Shown piece by piece: positions 1-7,884 of a stretch of 22,185 bases of DNA (its first letter is position 1; each line of letters starts with the position of its first letter). The notes beneath the pieces are model-generated. The model had not been told where the DNA came from, made no database searches, and was given only the letters and a program-made list of their open reading frames with translations. The position numbers and the translations under genes are program-made. Source of the DNA: a virus; the IMG/VR virus record IMGVR_UViG_3300046360_000173, positions 1 through 22,185 of that record; one strand, given 5' to 3'.

Positions 1-1197
1 ATCTTTTACAAATTGAGCGGTAATAATAGATTCTACCGTAGATGCATCTACGAAATCTCCATTTCCAGCAATATCTTCGTTAAATCCAGTAGGATTATAA
101 GGCCCATTAAATACAGCAGAATATCTACATCTATTAGGATATTTTATAGAAACTCCATTAACTAATTCAACTGTATTAAGAAAAATCATTCTATTTTTAA
201 ATTGCAGAATAATTTGAGTAGTTTGAATATAATTATTTCCTGTAAAATATATAGTAGCTCCTGCTGTTGTTCCTGAAAATGTATAAGCTCCTGTTGTGGT
301 GTCAAAAGTTCCATTTCCTATAGGACCAACTTGATAATTAGATGAAGGAGATAATGCACCAGATGTTGTTACTACAGTAAATGTTGTAGTTATTGTAGGA
401 CTCACCAAATTAAATTGTTGTCCAATAAATCCAGTACCACCCGGCACAGTTCCAGAGGTTGCTGTTCCTAGATTTTCACCTATAGTATAGTTCAATACGG
501 GCTTAGTCCATGTTGTACCATCCCAATAACGTATACCATCATTTACGGTAAAATTTGTAGTCCATAAAGCTGTTATTCCTGTAATAAAATTTGTATAGGG
601 ATTAGACCAAAAGAATTCATAATCTGTTCCCGTCCATATTGATACACCAGGAGTTAAACGAGCCCATACATTATTTATAACATCATAGATATAAGCAAAT
701 TGTGTATCGAAGGCTATAGTTCCGTATAAATTTGTTTGATCTTGATAAAATAGTGAAATACCCATAACTGGAGTTGCTGAATAGAAGAAAACTTCTGTAA
801 CCGCATTCGATCCCATTATAACAAATGCACCGGTAGAAGTATTGTAGGTACATGTAGCGGCAGACGTAGAAAGACAATTTCCTGGAGTTCCTGTTTGATA
901 GACTGTAAAAATATCAGTCCCACAACTAAATAATTGCCCTATAGCAAATACTACTCCTGGAACTGTTCCTGATAAGTTACCTGAACCATCAGTAGTACCA
1001 ACAGAAACTCGTAATCGAGATCCAGTTTGACCATCTCCAGTTGGTATGGTTCCAAATCTTTTTTTAACTCTCCCCCGTAAAACATAGACATTAGTTAAAG
1101 TTTCGAAAGCATTATCTGCTATAAGCCACGCTTTTGTACTACTCTGGAAACCTGAATTATTATCGTTATAACCTATGAGAAATTTATCATATGCCAT
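1..1197 (-). CDS. Large virion (probable tail) protein, 3' part cut by the window edge
   Basis: The reading frame starts at the ATG at 1197 and stays open to the left edge, giving 399 residues without a stop, so the C-terminus lies outside the window. It begins MAYDKFLIGYNDNNSGF. It is rich in Thr, Gly, Ser and aromatics and contains a YWDGTTWTKP stretch and repeated TTGAxxxSG-like segments, the composition of beta-rich virion proteins. The ATG overlaps the stop of the fibre gene upstream by one base (TAATG), so translation is probably coupled. The position after three fibre paralogues and a connector suggests a tail or tail-associated protein. I do not recognise a named family with certainty. 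Confidence 0.8.
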   Translation of the reverse strand, partial: MAYDKFLIGYNDNNSGFQSSTKAWLIADNAFETLTNVYVLRGRVKKRFGTIPTGDGQTGSRLRVSVGTTDGSGNLSGTVPGVVFAIGQLFSCGTDIFTVYQTGTPGNCLSTSAATCTYNTSTGAFVIMGSNAVTEVFFYSATPVMGISLFYQDQTNLYGTIAFDTQFAYIYDVINNVWARLTPGVSIWTGTDYEFFWSNPYTNFITGITALWTTNFTVNDGIRYWDGTTWTKPVLNYTIGENLGTATSGTVPGGTGFIGQQFNLVSPTITTTFTVVTTSGALSPSSNYQVGPIGNGTFDTTTGAYTFSGTTAGATIYFTGNNYIQTTQIILQFKNRMIFLNTVELVNGVSIKYPNRCRYSAVFNGPYNPTGFNEDIAGNGDFVDASTVESIITAQFVKD

Positions 1198-1805
1198 TAT
1201 ATACTCCCTATCGCCATCCAATAAACACTTGTAGAATAACCAGAATTGGGAACGGTCAATACAAAATTAGTTGTTGTGGGACTTGATATATAAGCTGCAG
1301 CACTTTGATTAGAATAGTTCCCATTTGCAGTAAAATAAATTTGATACGGTGTTGTTCCAAAAATAGGAAATCCACTCCCCGTAGGGAAAGTAATAGTGTT
1401 GAATCCTGAAGAAACAATTCCTGTTGCTAATCCCCATACCATGAAAACAGTAGTCGACATAAAAGAATATCCCGGACTTGCAGCGCCAGCTCCTCCCCCA
1501 TTACCACCACCAGTTAATTGTACAATAGTTCCATTACTTGGATATCTATAAAATATCTCACCTAAATTAGGACCACTAGGAGTTGATTTACTATAGACAG
1601 CCATTTCACCAGTTACTGTTATAGGATCTGATCCCTGAAAAGGTAAACTTGTATAATTATGTTTTCCATAATTAACAGGATCATTAAATCCAATATGATT
1701 AGTATTAATTAAATCTGAAACAGCTTGGAAATTGCTTTGTATTGGAGCTTGTGTAGCAGCTATTTTCTGAGAAGATTGTGGGACATTAGTTGAAAATGTA
1801 GCCAT
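1197..1805 (-). CDS. Tail-fibre-like protein, third of three tandem paralogues
   Basis: 202 residues, with AGGAT a few bases upstream of the ATG. The first ~100 residues match the two genes upstream: a PQ...TQ..I..NFQ segment, then NHIGFN, a GKHNYTSL segment, QGSDP, GEMAVYSKS and FYRYPSNGTIVQLTG. A Gly/Ala-rich hinge follows. The last ~80 residues contain VWGLATG, TITFPTG and a terminal VYWMAIGSI, which resemble the Gp53-like C-terminal domain of phage tail fibres (established family; similarity judged by eye). I infer that the conserved N-terminus anchors to the virion and the variable C-terminus contacts a surface or neighbouring fibre. The gene ends in a one-base overlap with the next gene. 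Confidence 0.8.
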   Translation of the reverse strand: MATFSTNVPQSSQKIAATQAPIQSNFQAVSDLINTNHIGFNDPVNYGKHNYTSLPFQGSDPITVTGEMAVYSKSTPSGPNLGEIFYRYPSNGTIVQLTGGGNGGGAGAASPGYSFMSTTVFMVWGLATGIVSSGFNTITFPTGSGFPIFGTTPYQIYFTANGNYSNQSAAAYISSPTTTNFVLTVPNSGYSTSVYWMAIGSI

Positions 1806-1813
1806 ATTATATC

Positions 1814-2518
1814 CTATATTCCAATTAAAGTTATATATGGTTGTAAAAAAGAACTATTTGAAGTTGTTAACCCTAAATTATATATAAGAGCAGTTGTATT
1901 ACTTGTTACCGTAGCACCATAATTTGTTTGTCCTGTATTCTGCGCTACTGCAGCAGTTAGTTGTATATTAAATGGTGGTTGAGTAAATGTAGGAACCACA
2001 ACTCCGTTGTTGTAGGTACCAGAAGGAAAATGTACTGTAAGTGGATTTATAGTATTTGTAAGAGTACTCGTTACAGTAAAAGATATAATTAAAATACCAT
2101 TAGAAAGATATTGCCAATATCCAGAAGTTGGATAACCAAGAGGAAGTGATACCTGTGTACTAAAAATACCTCCTGACGTCGCTCCACTTCCACCATTTGA
2201 AGAATTAGAAACTCCAGTTAATTGGACAATATTACCATTATTTGGATATCGATAAAATAATTCAGCACCATTAGGATCATTAACAACTGACTTAGAATAT
2301 AAAGCCATCTCACCAGATAGTGTAGATGGATCAGAACCTTGTTCTACATAACTTACAAAATTATGTTTACCGAAGGTATCGGCGGTATTAAACGGTATAT
2401 GATTAATTGCTAAAAGATCGTATATGTCTTGAAAATTTCTTTGAATCGAAGATTGAGTATTATTAATCTGTTGATTTCCTTGCGGAACAGTTGGAATATA
2501 CGTGTTAGATAATGACAT
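1814..2518 (-). CDS. Tail-fibre-like protein, second of three tandem paralogues
   Basis: 234 residues with a GGGGAT ribosome site upstream. The N-terminal ~105 residues share the paralogue pattern: PQGNQQINNTQ, NFQDIYDLLAINHIPFN, FGKHNFVSY, QGSDP, GEMALYSKS, FYRYPNNGNIVQLTG. A Ser/Gly linker follows (about 106-117). The C-terminal half is Thr/Asn-rich beta-type sequence containing GYWQYLSNGILIISF and ending ITLIGI. It differs from the C-termini of the two siblings, so it looks like an independently evolved or swapped tip. It lies 1 nt after the first paralogue and 8 nt before the third, in one transcription unit. No chaperone or catalytic domain is visible. Confidence 0.8.
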   Translation of the reverse strand: MSLSNTYIPTVPQGNQQINNTQSSIQRNFQDIYDLLAINHIPFNTADTFGKHNFVSYVEQGSDPSTLSGEMALYSKSVVNDPNGAELFYRYPNNGNIVQLTGVSNSSNGGSGATSGGIFSTQVSLPLGYPTSGYWQYLSNGILIISFTVTSTLTNTINPLTVHFPSGTYNNGVVVPTFTQPPFNIQLTAAVAQNTGQTNYGATVTSNTTALIYNLGLTTSNSSFLQPYITLIGI

Positions 2519-2519
2519 A

Positions 2520-3185
2520 TTACATCCCCATCAATAAAAAATTAAACGTAACTGGAGTAGAAGATGATACAGATGCATACAAAGCTACTGGCGTAGTTCC
2601 ATAAGTAATAGTAGATCCACTTTGAATTCCTATACCTTGATATACATAAACACCCGTAGGAACCTTACATCCAGATGAAATAGGAGCAACAGCGGCAGGA
2701 GTTTGAAATGTTTTATATTGAGGACCTTCATTATACCAAATAATAAATACTTGAGGATTTGATGTAGATGCACAAGTAAATGTACCCCATCTAAAAATTA
2801 TACCAGAAGGAAATGAACACCAACCTTCAGTTGCATTACCTCCTGATGATCCAGTAGCAGGAGTTGGCGCTGGTTGAGATATTTGTATAGAAATTTCTGA
2901 GCTTTGAGATCCTAAAGGATATTGTATAAATATTTCACATGGATTAGGTGATCCAGTAACTTGTGTAAACATAGCTATTTCAGTAGATGTAGTTCCTGGT
3001 GCAGTTCTATTAGGCATGCTTATAAAATTATGTTTACCTGTATTACTTATATTAAAACCAACATGATTAACATTAACAAACTCATTAATAGCCTGAAAAT
3101 TTTCCAATATTACGGGTTGAGTCCCATTCATAGGATTAGGACTTTGAGGTGTTGTAGGTGTAAATGTATATGTAGGACCTGCCAT
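2520..3185 (-). CDS. Tail-fibre-like protein, first of three tandem paralogues
   Basis: 221 residues with a strong AAGGAG ribosome site. It is the most divergent of the three. The shared N-terminal pattern is PQSPNPMNGTQPVILENFQ, then NHVGFN, TGKHNFISMP, EIAMFTQ and EIFIQYP. After a short Gly/Ser linker the C-terminal half reads GWCSFPSGIIFRWGTFTC and ends FNFLLMGM, consistent with a Gp53-like fibre C-terminal domain (IxxRWG core). It lies directly downstream of the adaptor gene (13 nt gap), a usual place for genes of tail tips and fibres. The receptor cannot be inferred. Confidence 0.8.
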   Translation of the reverse strand: MAGPTYTFTPTTPQSPNPMNGTQPVILENFQAINEFVNVNHVGFNISNTGKHNFISMPNRTAPGTTSTEIAMFTQVTGSPNPCEIFIQYPLGSQSSEISIQISQPAPTPATGSSGGNATEGWCSFPSGIIFRWGTFTCASTSNPQVFIIWYNEGPQYKTFQTPAAVAPISSGCKVPTGVYVYQGIGIQSGSTITYGTTPVALYASVSSSTPVTFNFLLMGM

Positions 3186-3198
3186 AATATCTCCTTAA

Positions 3199-4344
3199 TT
3201 AAAATTGGCCGCCGCCTTGACCAAATCCTGATGAATTATATCCAACACCATTCTGATTACTATAAATTGTCATAACCCTTTGCGTTGTATTCTGAACTAT
3301 TGTACGTCTTAGTACTAATTCTTCTTGCTCTTTCAACGAGGGCATAATGAGATTAATAGAATCGTAATCCATGCGATCTTCAAATATTTTCTTGGCAGAA
3401 TTCCACGCAATGAGCTGCCACCACTCGGCTAAATCTGGAGATTGATTCAAGGATAATAATTCTGTTGGTTGTACCCATACTTCCATATCTACTCGATATG
3501 ATTGATCAGGAACAGGGCGAACTACAAAGTTACCATCATAAAATAATAATGCTTGGGGTATAGCAGGGTTTACAGGAACTGTCTGACTATTAATTGTAAC
3601 GCCTGCGGCAGGTGCCGTAGAAAAAGTAACTACAAATTGACCTGTAATATAATTAATATAGTTATTAGTAGGAAATCCATTTGTCAAAAGAGTTGGTGTT
3701 GGAAGTGACAATACAGGATAACCATTGGGATTATTTAATGAATTAAATGGTTGTTCATTGGTAGTTAAAGCATTATAAAGAAGTCCAAAATGACTAGGAT
3801 TACCCGTTGTTGTATCTATGATAGGTGAATCAGCCATAGCCAGACCATTAACGTTTGCATCAATAGAACTAAATAATACATTATTCTGTAGTAACGTCAT
3901 AAACTGGGTACTATTTTGTGGTATATTTGCCTGCGATGTATTAATAAATCCAGTAAATGATTGAATTGTACCATTTCCAGTTTGACCAATATTAGCAATA
4001 CTATTGACGATAGGATAAATTCCATAAAATTCTTCTCTTGATTGAGAAAATAAAGCATTATATCCAGCAATATATACTGGAGAATCAGTTACCAAATATT
4101 TATTAGTAAAGTTATATAATGGACTAGCTGGACTTATATTAGTCGAATATCTATCGATAAAAGGTAATGTGTAAAATGTAAATGTACTTTTCAAATTGAA
4201 TAAACGTAAAGTCTCAGGGAAATCATAGAGCACATATGTATTAATGTATTGATCTAATTGTAGTGTAGAAAGTTGTGCTTCAGATAGACTTCTCGTTATT
4301 CTTCTAATTTTTTCTCGTATGGCCGCTAAACTTGTAACTGACAT
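3199..4344 (-). CDS. Putative head-tail adaptor / tail tubular protein
   Basis: 381 residues; AGAAGGAGAT precedes the ATG. The N-terminus is helical and basic (IREKIRRITRSLSEAQLS, then LDQYINTYVLYDFPETLRLF). The middle is a long beta-rich, Asn/Thr-rich region. The C-terminal segment EWWQLIAWNSAKKIFEDR followed by LKEQEELVLRRTIVQNTTQR resembles the helical end of podoviral adaptor proteins that sit under the portal (similarity from memory, moderate). The last residues are Gly/Ser/Gln-rich. Position between head genes and tail fibres fits an adaptor. It could also be another connector-region protein. Confidence 0.6.
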   Translation of the reverse strand: MSVTSLAAIREKIRRITRSLSEAQLSTLQLDQYINTYVLYDFPETLRLFNLKSTFTFYTLPFIDRYSTNISPASPLYNFTNKYLVTDSPVYIAGYNALFSQSREEFYGIYPIVNSIANIGQTGNGTIQSFTGFINTSQANIPQNSTQFMTLLQNNVLFSSIDANVNGLAMADSPIIDTTTGNPSHFGLLYNALTTNEQPFNSLNNPNGYPVLSLPTPTLLTNGFPTNNYINYITGQFVVTFSTAPAAGVTINSQTVPVNPAIPQALLFYDGNFVVRPVPDQSYRVDMEVWVQPTELLSLNQSPDLAEWWQLIAWNSAKKIFEDRMDYDSINLIMPSLKEQEELVLRRTIVQNTTQRVMTIYSNQNGVGYNSSGFGQGGGQF

Positions 4345-4356
4345 TTCTATCTCCTT

Positions 4357-4713
4357 CTAAACTGCCCGATATGGCAGAACATTTTTTGTGGCTAAATATA
4401 CGGTAGAATTAATCTCTCCAATTGGTATGCACTGAGCATATTGATTAACTCCCATGGGAACTGCAAATACCCAAAAGTTTCGTGTATCAATATCAATAGA
4501 GAAACTTGTTGCATCAATTACAGTTATAGCACCAGACATTTGATTAACTTGAAACATACCGAATCCAGGCGGCAACAAAAGTCGTACAATTAGACCTGTA
4601 TTATATTGATGAGCAAAAGATGTCGTAACAACTGCTGGAAAATCGTTCGTGATAGCCGTTATGATTCTCATCGCCGGTTGAAATACAGGAAATGTTTGCG
4701 CCTGGATTGACAT
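4357..4713 (-). CDS. Small virion protein with an FCCH-like beta domain
   Basis: 118 residues. Residues ~17-80 follow a pattern common in phage virion proteins: ITAITNDFPAVVTTS, FAHQYNTGLIVRLLLP, then INDATSFSIDID-like strands (actual text VIDATSFSIDIDT). This resembles the small beta domain annotated in phage proteins as ubiquitin-activating-enzyme E1 FCCH-like. A related but longer copy is visible in the 340-residue protein at 5226-6248 (residues ~195-260). It is probably a structural or decoration protein. Gene spacing is tight: 10 nt from its upstream neighbour and 12 nt to the adaptor gene. No enzyme motif is visible. Confidence 0.7.
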   Translation of the reverse strand: MSIQAQTFPVFQPAMRIITAITNDFPAVVTTSFAHQYNTGLIVRLLLPPGFGMFQVNQMSGAITVIDATSFSIDIDTRNFWVFAVPMGVNQYAQCIPIGEINSTVYLATKNVLPYRAV

Positions 4714-4723
4714 TGTATACCTC

Positions 4724-5152
4724 TTACTTGGTTATAACATTCTCAACAGTTGTAATTCTATTAATATTGCCATCCATACCATCATGATCCATAAATTCTA
4801 AACTCTGGAATGCCATACGACGAATCTTTTGGCCAATGCGTTGCATAGGAGTTCCATCTTCATTTCTTCCATATTCATGAATTGGATACCACGTATTATT
4901 ATTAATATGTTTTGCTACACCAAGTGGAATGGTATATACCTGATTATCATATAATTCAAATTTTTCTAATGGATCTTCAGCATATATCTTGATACAAAAA
5001 CCAACCATTCCTCCTGGAACTTCATAGTATTTAAATACGCCTTTAACCATTTGTCGATCTCTATCTCGGTCTAACTTTAATTTTTTAGCCATCTCATCAC
5101 GTGTTGTTTGTGATAATGTTGAACGACTTTTTGTCATATTTTTCGTTGTCAT
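4724..5152 (-). CDS. Hypothetical virion-region protein
   Basis: 142 residues with AAAAGGAAAA before the ATG. The N-terminal ~35 residues are charged and probably helical or flexible (KLKLDRDRDRQMVKG). The rest looks globular: YYEVPGGMVGFCIKIYAED, YTIPLGVAKHINNNTWYPIHEY, then KIRRMAFQSLEFMDHD. I recall similar unnamed proteins beside capsid genes in podoviruses, but I cannot assign a function. It lies between two beta-rich virion genes and is separated from the upstream one by a 13-bp hairpin (5183-5221), which may give it its own expression level. Confidence 0.7.
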   Translation of the reverse strand: MTTKNMTKSRSTLSQTTRDEMAKKLKLDRDRDRQMVKGVFKYYEVPGGMVGFCIKIYAEDPLEKFELYDNQVYTIPLGVAKHINNNTWYPIHEYGRNEDGTPMQRIGQKIRRMAFQSLEFMDHDGMDGNINRITTVENVITK

Positions 5153-5182
5153 AAGATTTTCCTTTTATAATTAACAATAAGA

Positions 5183-5221
5183 TATTTATTCAGGGCAGCA
5201 TAACACCACCCTGAATAAATA
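5183..5221 (-). terminator. 13-bp perfect hairpin between two virion genes
   Basis: A 13-base inverted repeat (TATTTATTCAGGG at 5183-5195 and its complement at 5209-5221) closes a 13-nt loop in the gap after the 340-residue gene. In the minus-strand RNA the 3' arm is followed by UCUUAUUG, not a clean U-run, so it may be a partial terminator, an mRNA-stabilising 3' hairpin or an attenuator. It lies 4 nt from the upstream stop. Confidence 0.5.
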
Positions 5222-5225
5222 GGTT

Positions 5226-6248
5226 TTAAGCAAATATGCCGCTATTATTTACACTAAAGGATTTACCAGCAACCCAGAAAATATTATCACCAAATGATCC
5301 AGCTGGACCGGTAGTTCCAGCACCTAATATCATGCCAATTTGACCTGTATTATTTGTTGCATCTGATAAAATATTAAGGTTATCTGACAATGCCAATGCA
5401 GTATCTTCTCCAACAGGAGCTACACTTGCATATGTAAATGGATATGCAGCAGATAAAGTAGATGATGAAGGATATGCACCCAATGAAGATGAATTAACAT
5501 CAACTGTAATTGTGTTATTAGGGTAGGTATTTTGGAAAGATGTAATATTACCTAGTACACCATTTAATTGTGACCAAGCTCCATATGCTGCACCAAAATT
5601 CAATCGAACACTTTGACCAACTTGATAATTATGAGCAACTGTTAATTCAAAGATAGTTGAATTGCCACTTGGAGTAGCAGTTGAAATATATCGACTCGGC
5701 GGATAGAAAATAGGACTTGAATTCACTACCATAAACGAACCGGTTGTACCTGCAATATTTAACTGGGCCGCATAATCTAAACTAAAGGTAGTTGAAGATA
5801 AAGTGTTACCACCAACACTAAAATCAATGCTGCTTAATTGCTTTGCAACACCAATATTAAATAATCGTACAACTTGACCTGCAATAATACCATTAGTTCC
5901 TGAATTGGTAACAACTGGAACAGATGCAGTACTTACAGCAGTAATAGTATTCATGATTACACCATATGAAATTAATGATGAATCAAAATAAGTAAAACCA
6001 TTACCAGAAATATATGCTACTAAGTTAGCACCCGCATTTGCAGAACCAGCTTTTTTATATTGCCATGAAAAACCAGCATCGAAACCTCTTTGCCAATAAT
6101 ATTCAACCCCTACAGGAGTAGTTTGACCGTTGGAAGCTACTGTCGTATTATAAACTCTCATCCAATCTACACCAGCACGAAGAGGAATAGTTGCTGCTAC
6201 ACCGGCAGAGAAGAATTGACCTTGTTGAATAATTGTATTATCTGACAT
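5226..6248 (-). CDS. Beta-rich virion protein (possible head decoration or tail component)
   Basis: 340 residues with AAGAAAGGAATAAT before the ATG. It begins MSDNTIIQQGQFFSAGVAAT and is rich in Ser, Thr, Gly, Asn and Val with few charges. Residues ~30-65 include VDWMRVYNT and GVEYYWQRGF. Residues ~195-260 contain IFELTVAHNYQVGQSVRLNF followed by NTITVDVNSSSL, an FCCH-like beta module also seen in the 118-residue protein at 4357-4713. A Gly-rich segment (TTGPAGSFGDN) lies near the C-terminus. It follows the major capsid gene by 12 nt, so it is probably made in large amounts. I cannot tell a decoration protein from a tail protein. Confidence 0.72.
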   Translation of the reverse strand: MSDNTIIQQGQFFSAGVAATIPLRAGVDWMRVYNTTVASNGQTTPVGVEYYWQRGFDAGFSWQYKKAGSANAGANLVAYISGNGFTYFDSSLISYGVIMNTITAVSTASVPVVTNSGTNGIIAGQVVRLFNIGVAKQLSSIDFSVGGNTLSSTTFSLDYAAQLNIAGTTGSFMVVNSSPIFYPPSRYISTATPSGNSTIFELTVAHNYQVGQSVRLNFGAAYGAWSQLNGVLGNITSFQNTYPNNTITVDVNSSSLGAYPSSSTLSAAYPFTYASVAPVGEDTALALSDNLNILSDATNNTGQIGMILGAGTTGPAGSFGDNIFWVAGKSFSVNNSGIFA

Positions 6249-6260
6249 ATTATTCCTTTC

Positions 6261-7696
6261 TTAAGCTAAAGTGGTACGTAAATTTAATACCCATAGATCA
6301 TTTGTGATCTTTGGAACTTCAGCAAATTTATAACCAACAGATGCGTTTAATGCTAATGGTCCATCATATATTGGTGGTCTATAGATGAAGGAAGCAGAGT
6401 AACCATCTTGTTCGATACAAGCATAAGCCTCCATACCAACACAGAAAATATTATATACAATCTGTCCTAATGCAGATGCAGCTGGAGTTTGAGAACCAAT
6501 TGATGAAATTAAGAATCTCAAGTTACCAATAGCGCCCCATTCTGAGCGCAATGCGTTCATTGGAGAAGGATATTGAGACTTGTTCGTAAATCCATTAACG
6601 TTATCAAAATTACCAATAAGTGCTGTGCTACATAATGCAAAATAAGCATCACGAACAGGCGCTGTACCAAATTTATCTTCACCTTCGATATTATCCATAA
6701 TTGTGTAAGCATTGTTACCAAGTAACGCTTCTACAACTACGTCAACGTCTGCACGTGAAATCTCTGTTGGGTTGTCACCATTAACACCACCAGTACAGTT
6801 AATAAATGATGCAGTTGATGCAAGCATATCACGTGTTAACTGATCTTCTGTTTGTCTACACTCTGTTACTTTTTTGACCAATAATTTATTGGCGGATGGT
6901 CTTGTTAATCCCATCTCAGTAAATTTCTCTACTGTTCGGACTATCGCATACGCATTTAATGCGTCCTCACCGCTTAGTCTCTGCGGGTCTTGACTTATCT
7001 TCTTTTGCCTTGTCTCAAATTATATCCAATATTTTGCCTTATATTATTATCAAAAAACAAGCAGCTCAGAAACTTATTGAGTTCTACAATACAACTATTC
7101 CAAATGGCGGAGATCGCCACTCTCAATCTTTCAAGCAAATGTATGCTGAAAAATTGAAGGAAAGAGAAATTATTGTAGATCAAATTCATAAGCTTAATCT
7201 CAAAGGTCTAAAGAAATAATCAAGTTCCCTCTGGTTGCCATAGGCATAAGCCCTTAGGTTTTCCAAGGTATTCAGGCAAGGTTTAATGTCCCCAAGACAA
7301 CGTAGTAGGGACACACCAAGACGAGCAGCACACTCATTTAAAACAGGGTCCTGATTTTGTAGGGTCACCTGTTCATTAAGCTGCACATAGGTCAAAATCA
7401 CGTCTTGATTCATACGGCACCTATTATGCTTTACCGTAAAAACTGATTTGAGCATCAATGTCTACCGCTGTCAAATTTTGAGCTGGAGGAGTCACACCAG
7501 AATTTCCTAGTGGAACCATAGCTGTTGACAATGGATTGTATCTTCGCATACGTAATGTTGTACCACCATTTCTCGGCATAACTTTTAACATCGCCGGTAT
7601 TTTGTGGATCATATTAGGCACTGGAACACTCAGAAGCTTATAACTAAAGCTTTGTTGGACCGGTGCTGGTAATGTACTAGTCGTTGTAATAGACAT
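6261..7696 (-). CDS. Major capsid protein (N4-gp56-like), gene in three pieces
   Basis: Exon pieces are 7696-7433, 7392-7307 and 6858-6261. Joined, they give about 315 residues. Piece 1 carries RYNPLSTAMVPLGNSGVTPP and ends DIDAQISFYG. Piece 2 starts TYVQLNEQVTLQNQDPVLNE. Piece 3 continues QTEDQLTRDMLASTASFIN, with SEWGAIGNLRFLISS and NASVGYKFAEVP later. This order matches N4-gp56-like capsid proteins (family knowledge). Pieces 2 and 3 are separated by a 448-nt group I intron. Splicing restores GVSLRQTED in frame. Pieces 1 and 2 are separated by 40 nt with stop codons. I chose the ATG at 7696 because GGGAG precedes it; the ATG at 7708 has no ribosome site. The open frames 6261-6914 and 7186-7458 are exons read into the intron, not separate genes. 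Confidence 0.85.
6859..7306 (-). ncRNA. Group I self-splicing intron in the major capsid gene
   Basis: 448 nt. The 5' exon ends GTCCCT (7312-7307) and pairs with intron GGGGAC (7293-7288), including the U-G wobble at the splice site (P1). The 3' exon AGACAA (6857-6852) pairs with TTGTCT (7300-7295), just 5' of the P1 guide strand (P10). P7 is GACTA (6979-6975) with TAGTC (6943-6939), in the usual CAGAGACTA / GATAGTCC contexts. P8 is ACGCA..TGCGT (6964-6950). The last intron base is G (6859). P9-type hairpins follow P7. Splicing restores Leu-Arg-Gln-Thr in frame. No endonuclease gene is recognisable inside. A plus-strand open frame (6959-7219) covers the peripheral region. Confidence 0.9.
7393..7432 (-). 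other. 40-nt insertion with stop codons inside the capsid coding sequence
   Basis: After DIDAQISFYG the frame reads two codons, then TAA TAG (7426-7421). Forty bases later the capsid sequence resumes with TYVQLNEQV in the +1 frame. Removing exactly 40 nt restores FYGTYVQLNEQV, the spacing of the conserved YGxY motif in this capsid family. A 5-bp stem (TACGG 7438-7434 with CCGTA 7417-7413) encloses the stops. An ATG at 7413 with AGGTG in front could restart translation. It may be a translational-bypass element, a split-gene junction, or a mutation. Confidence 0.75.
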
Positions 7697-7843
7697 AGCT
7701 TCTCCCATAAATTATTGTAAATATGACTGTAAATATGAACTGGCGAAGTTCAAGATCACGCCGAAGGTTGTGTGAAGCACGACTTCACGATGTACGTTAT
7801 GAATACATTACTATATACATACATTAATGCGCAAATAAAAGAC
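7697..7843 (-). promoter_or_regulatory. Leader region of the major capsid gene
   Basis: This gap of ~150 nt lies between the groEL terminator and the capsid start. The minus-strand RNA can form two short hairpins, GTGAAG..CTTCAC and TGAACT..AGTTCA. A direct repeat CATATTTACA follows before the ribosome site. A promoter is expected here because a terminator lies just upstream. TTGCGC and AT-rich TATATAG segments are present, but I cannot draw a convincing -35/-10 pair. Confidence 0.4.
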
Positions 7844-7868
7844 AAAAAAAGGGACCCCGAAGGATCCC
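7844..7868 (-). terminator. Intrinsic terminator after groES-groEL
   Basis: In the minus-strand RNA, GGGATCC (7868-7862) pairs with GGGTCCC (7857-7851) across a UUCG tetraloop, with one G-U pair, followed by seven U (7850-7844). This is a textbook rho-independent terminator. It ends the groES-groEL-tRNA-like unit and insulates it from the capsid gene. Confidence 0.9.
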
Positions 7869-7884
7869 CTAACAAAGTATATGT

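Noticed and set aside
6261-6914. A separate 217-residue gene starting at 6914
   Set aside because: Its first ~19 codons lie in the group I intron; the real capsid exon begins at 6858 after splicing.
7186-7458. A separate 90-residue gene
   Set aside because: Only 7392-7307 is capsid coding; the rest is intron and the 40-nt insertion read through.
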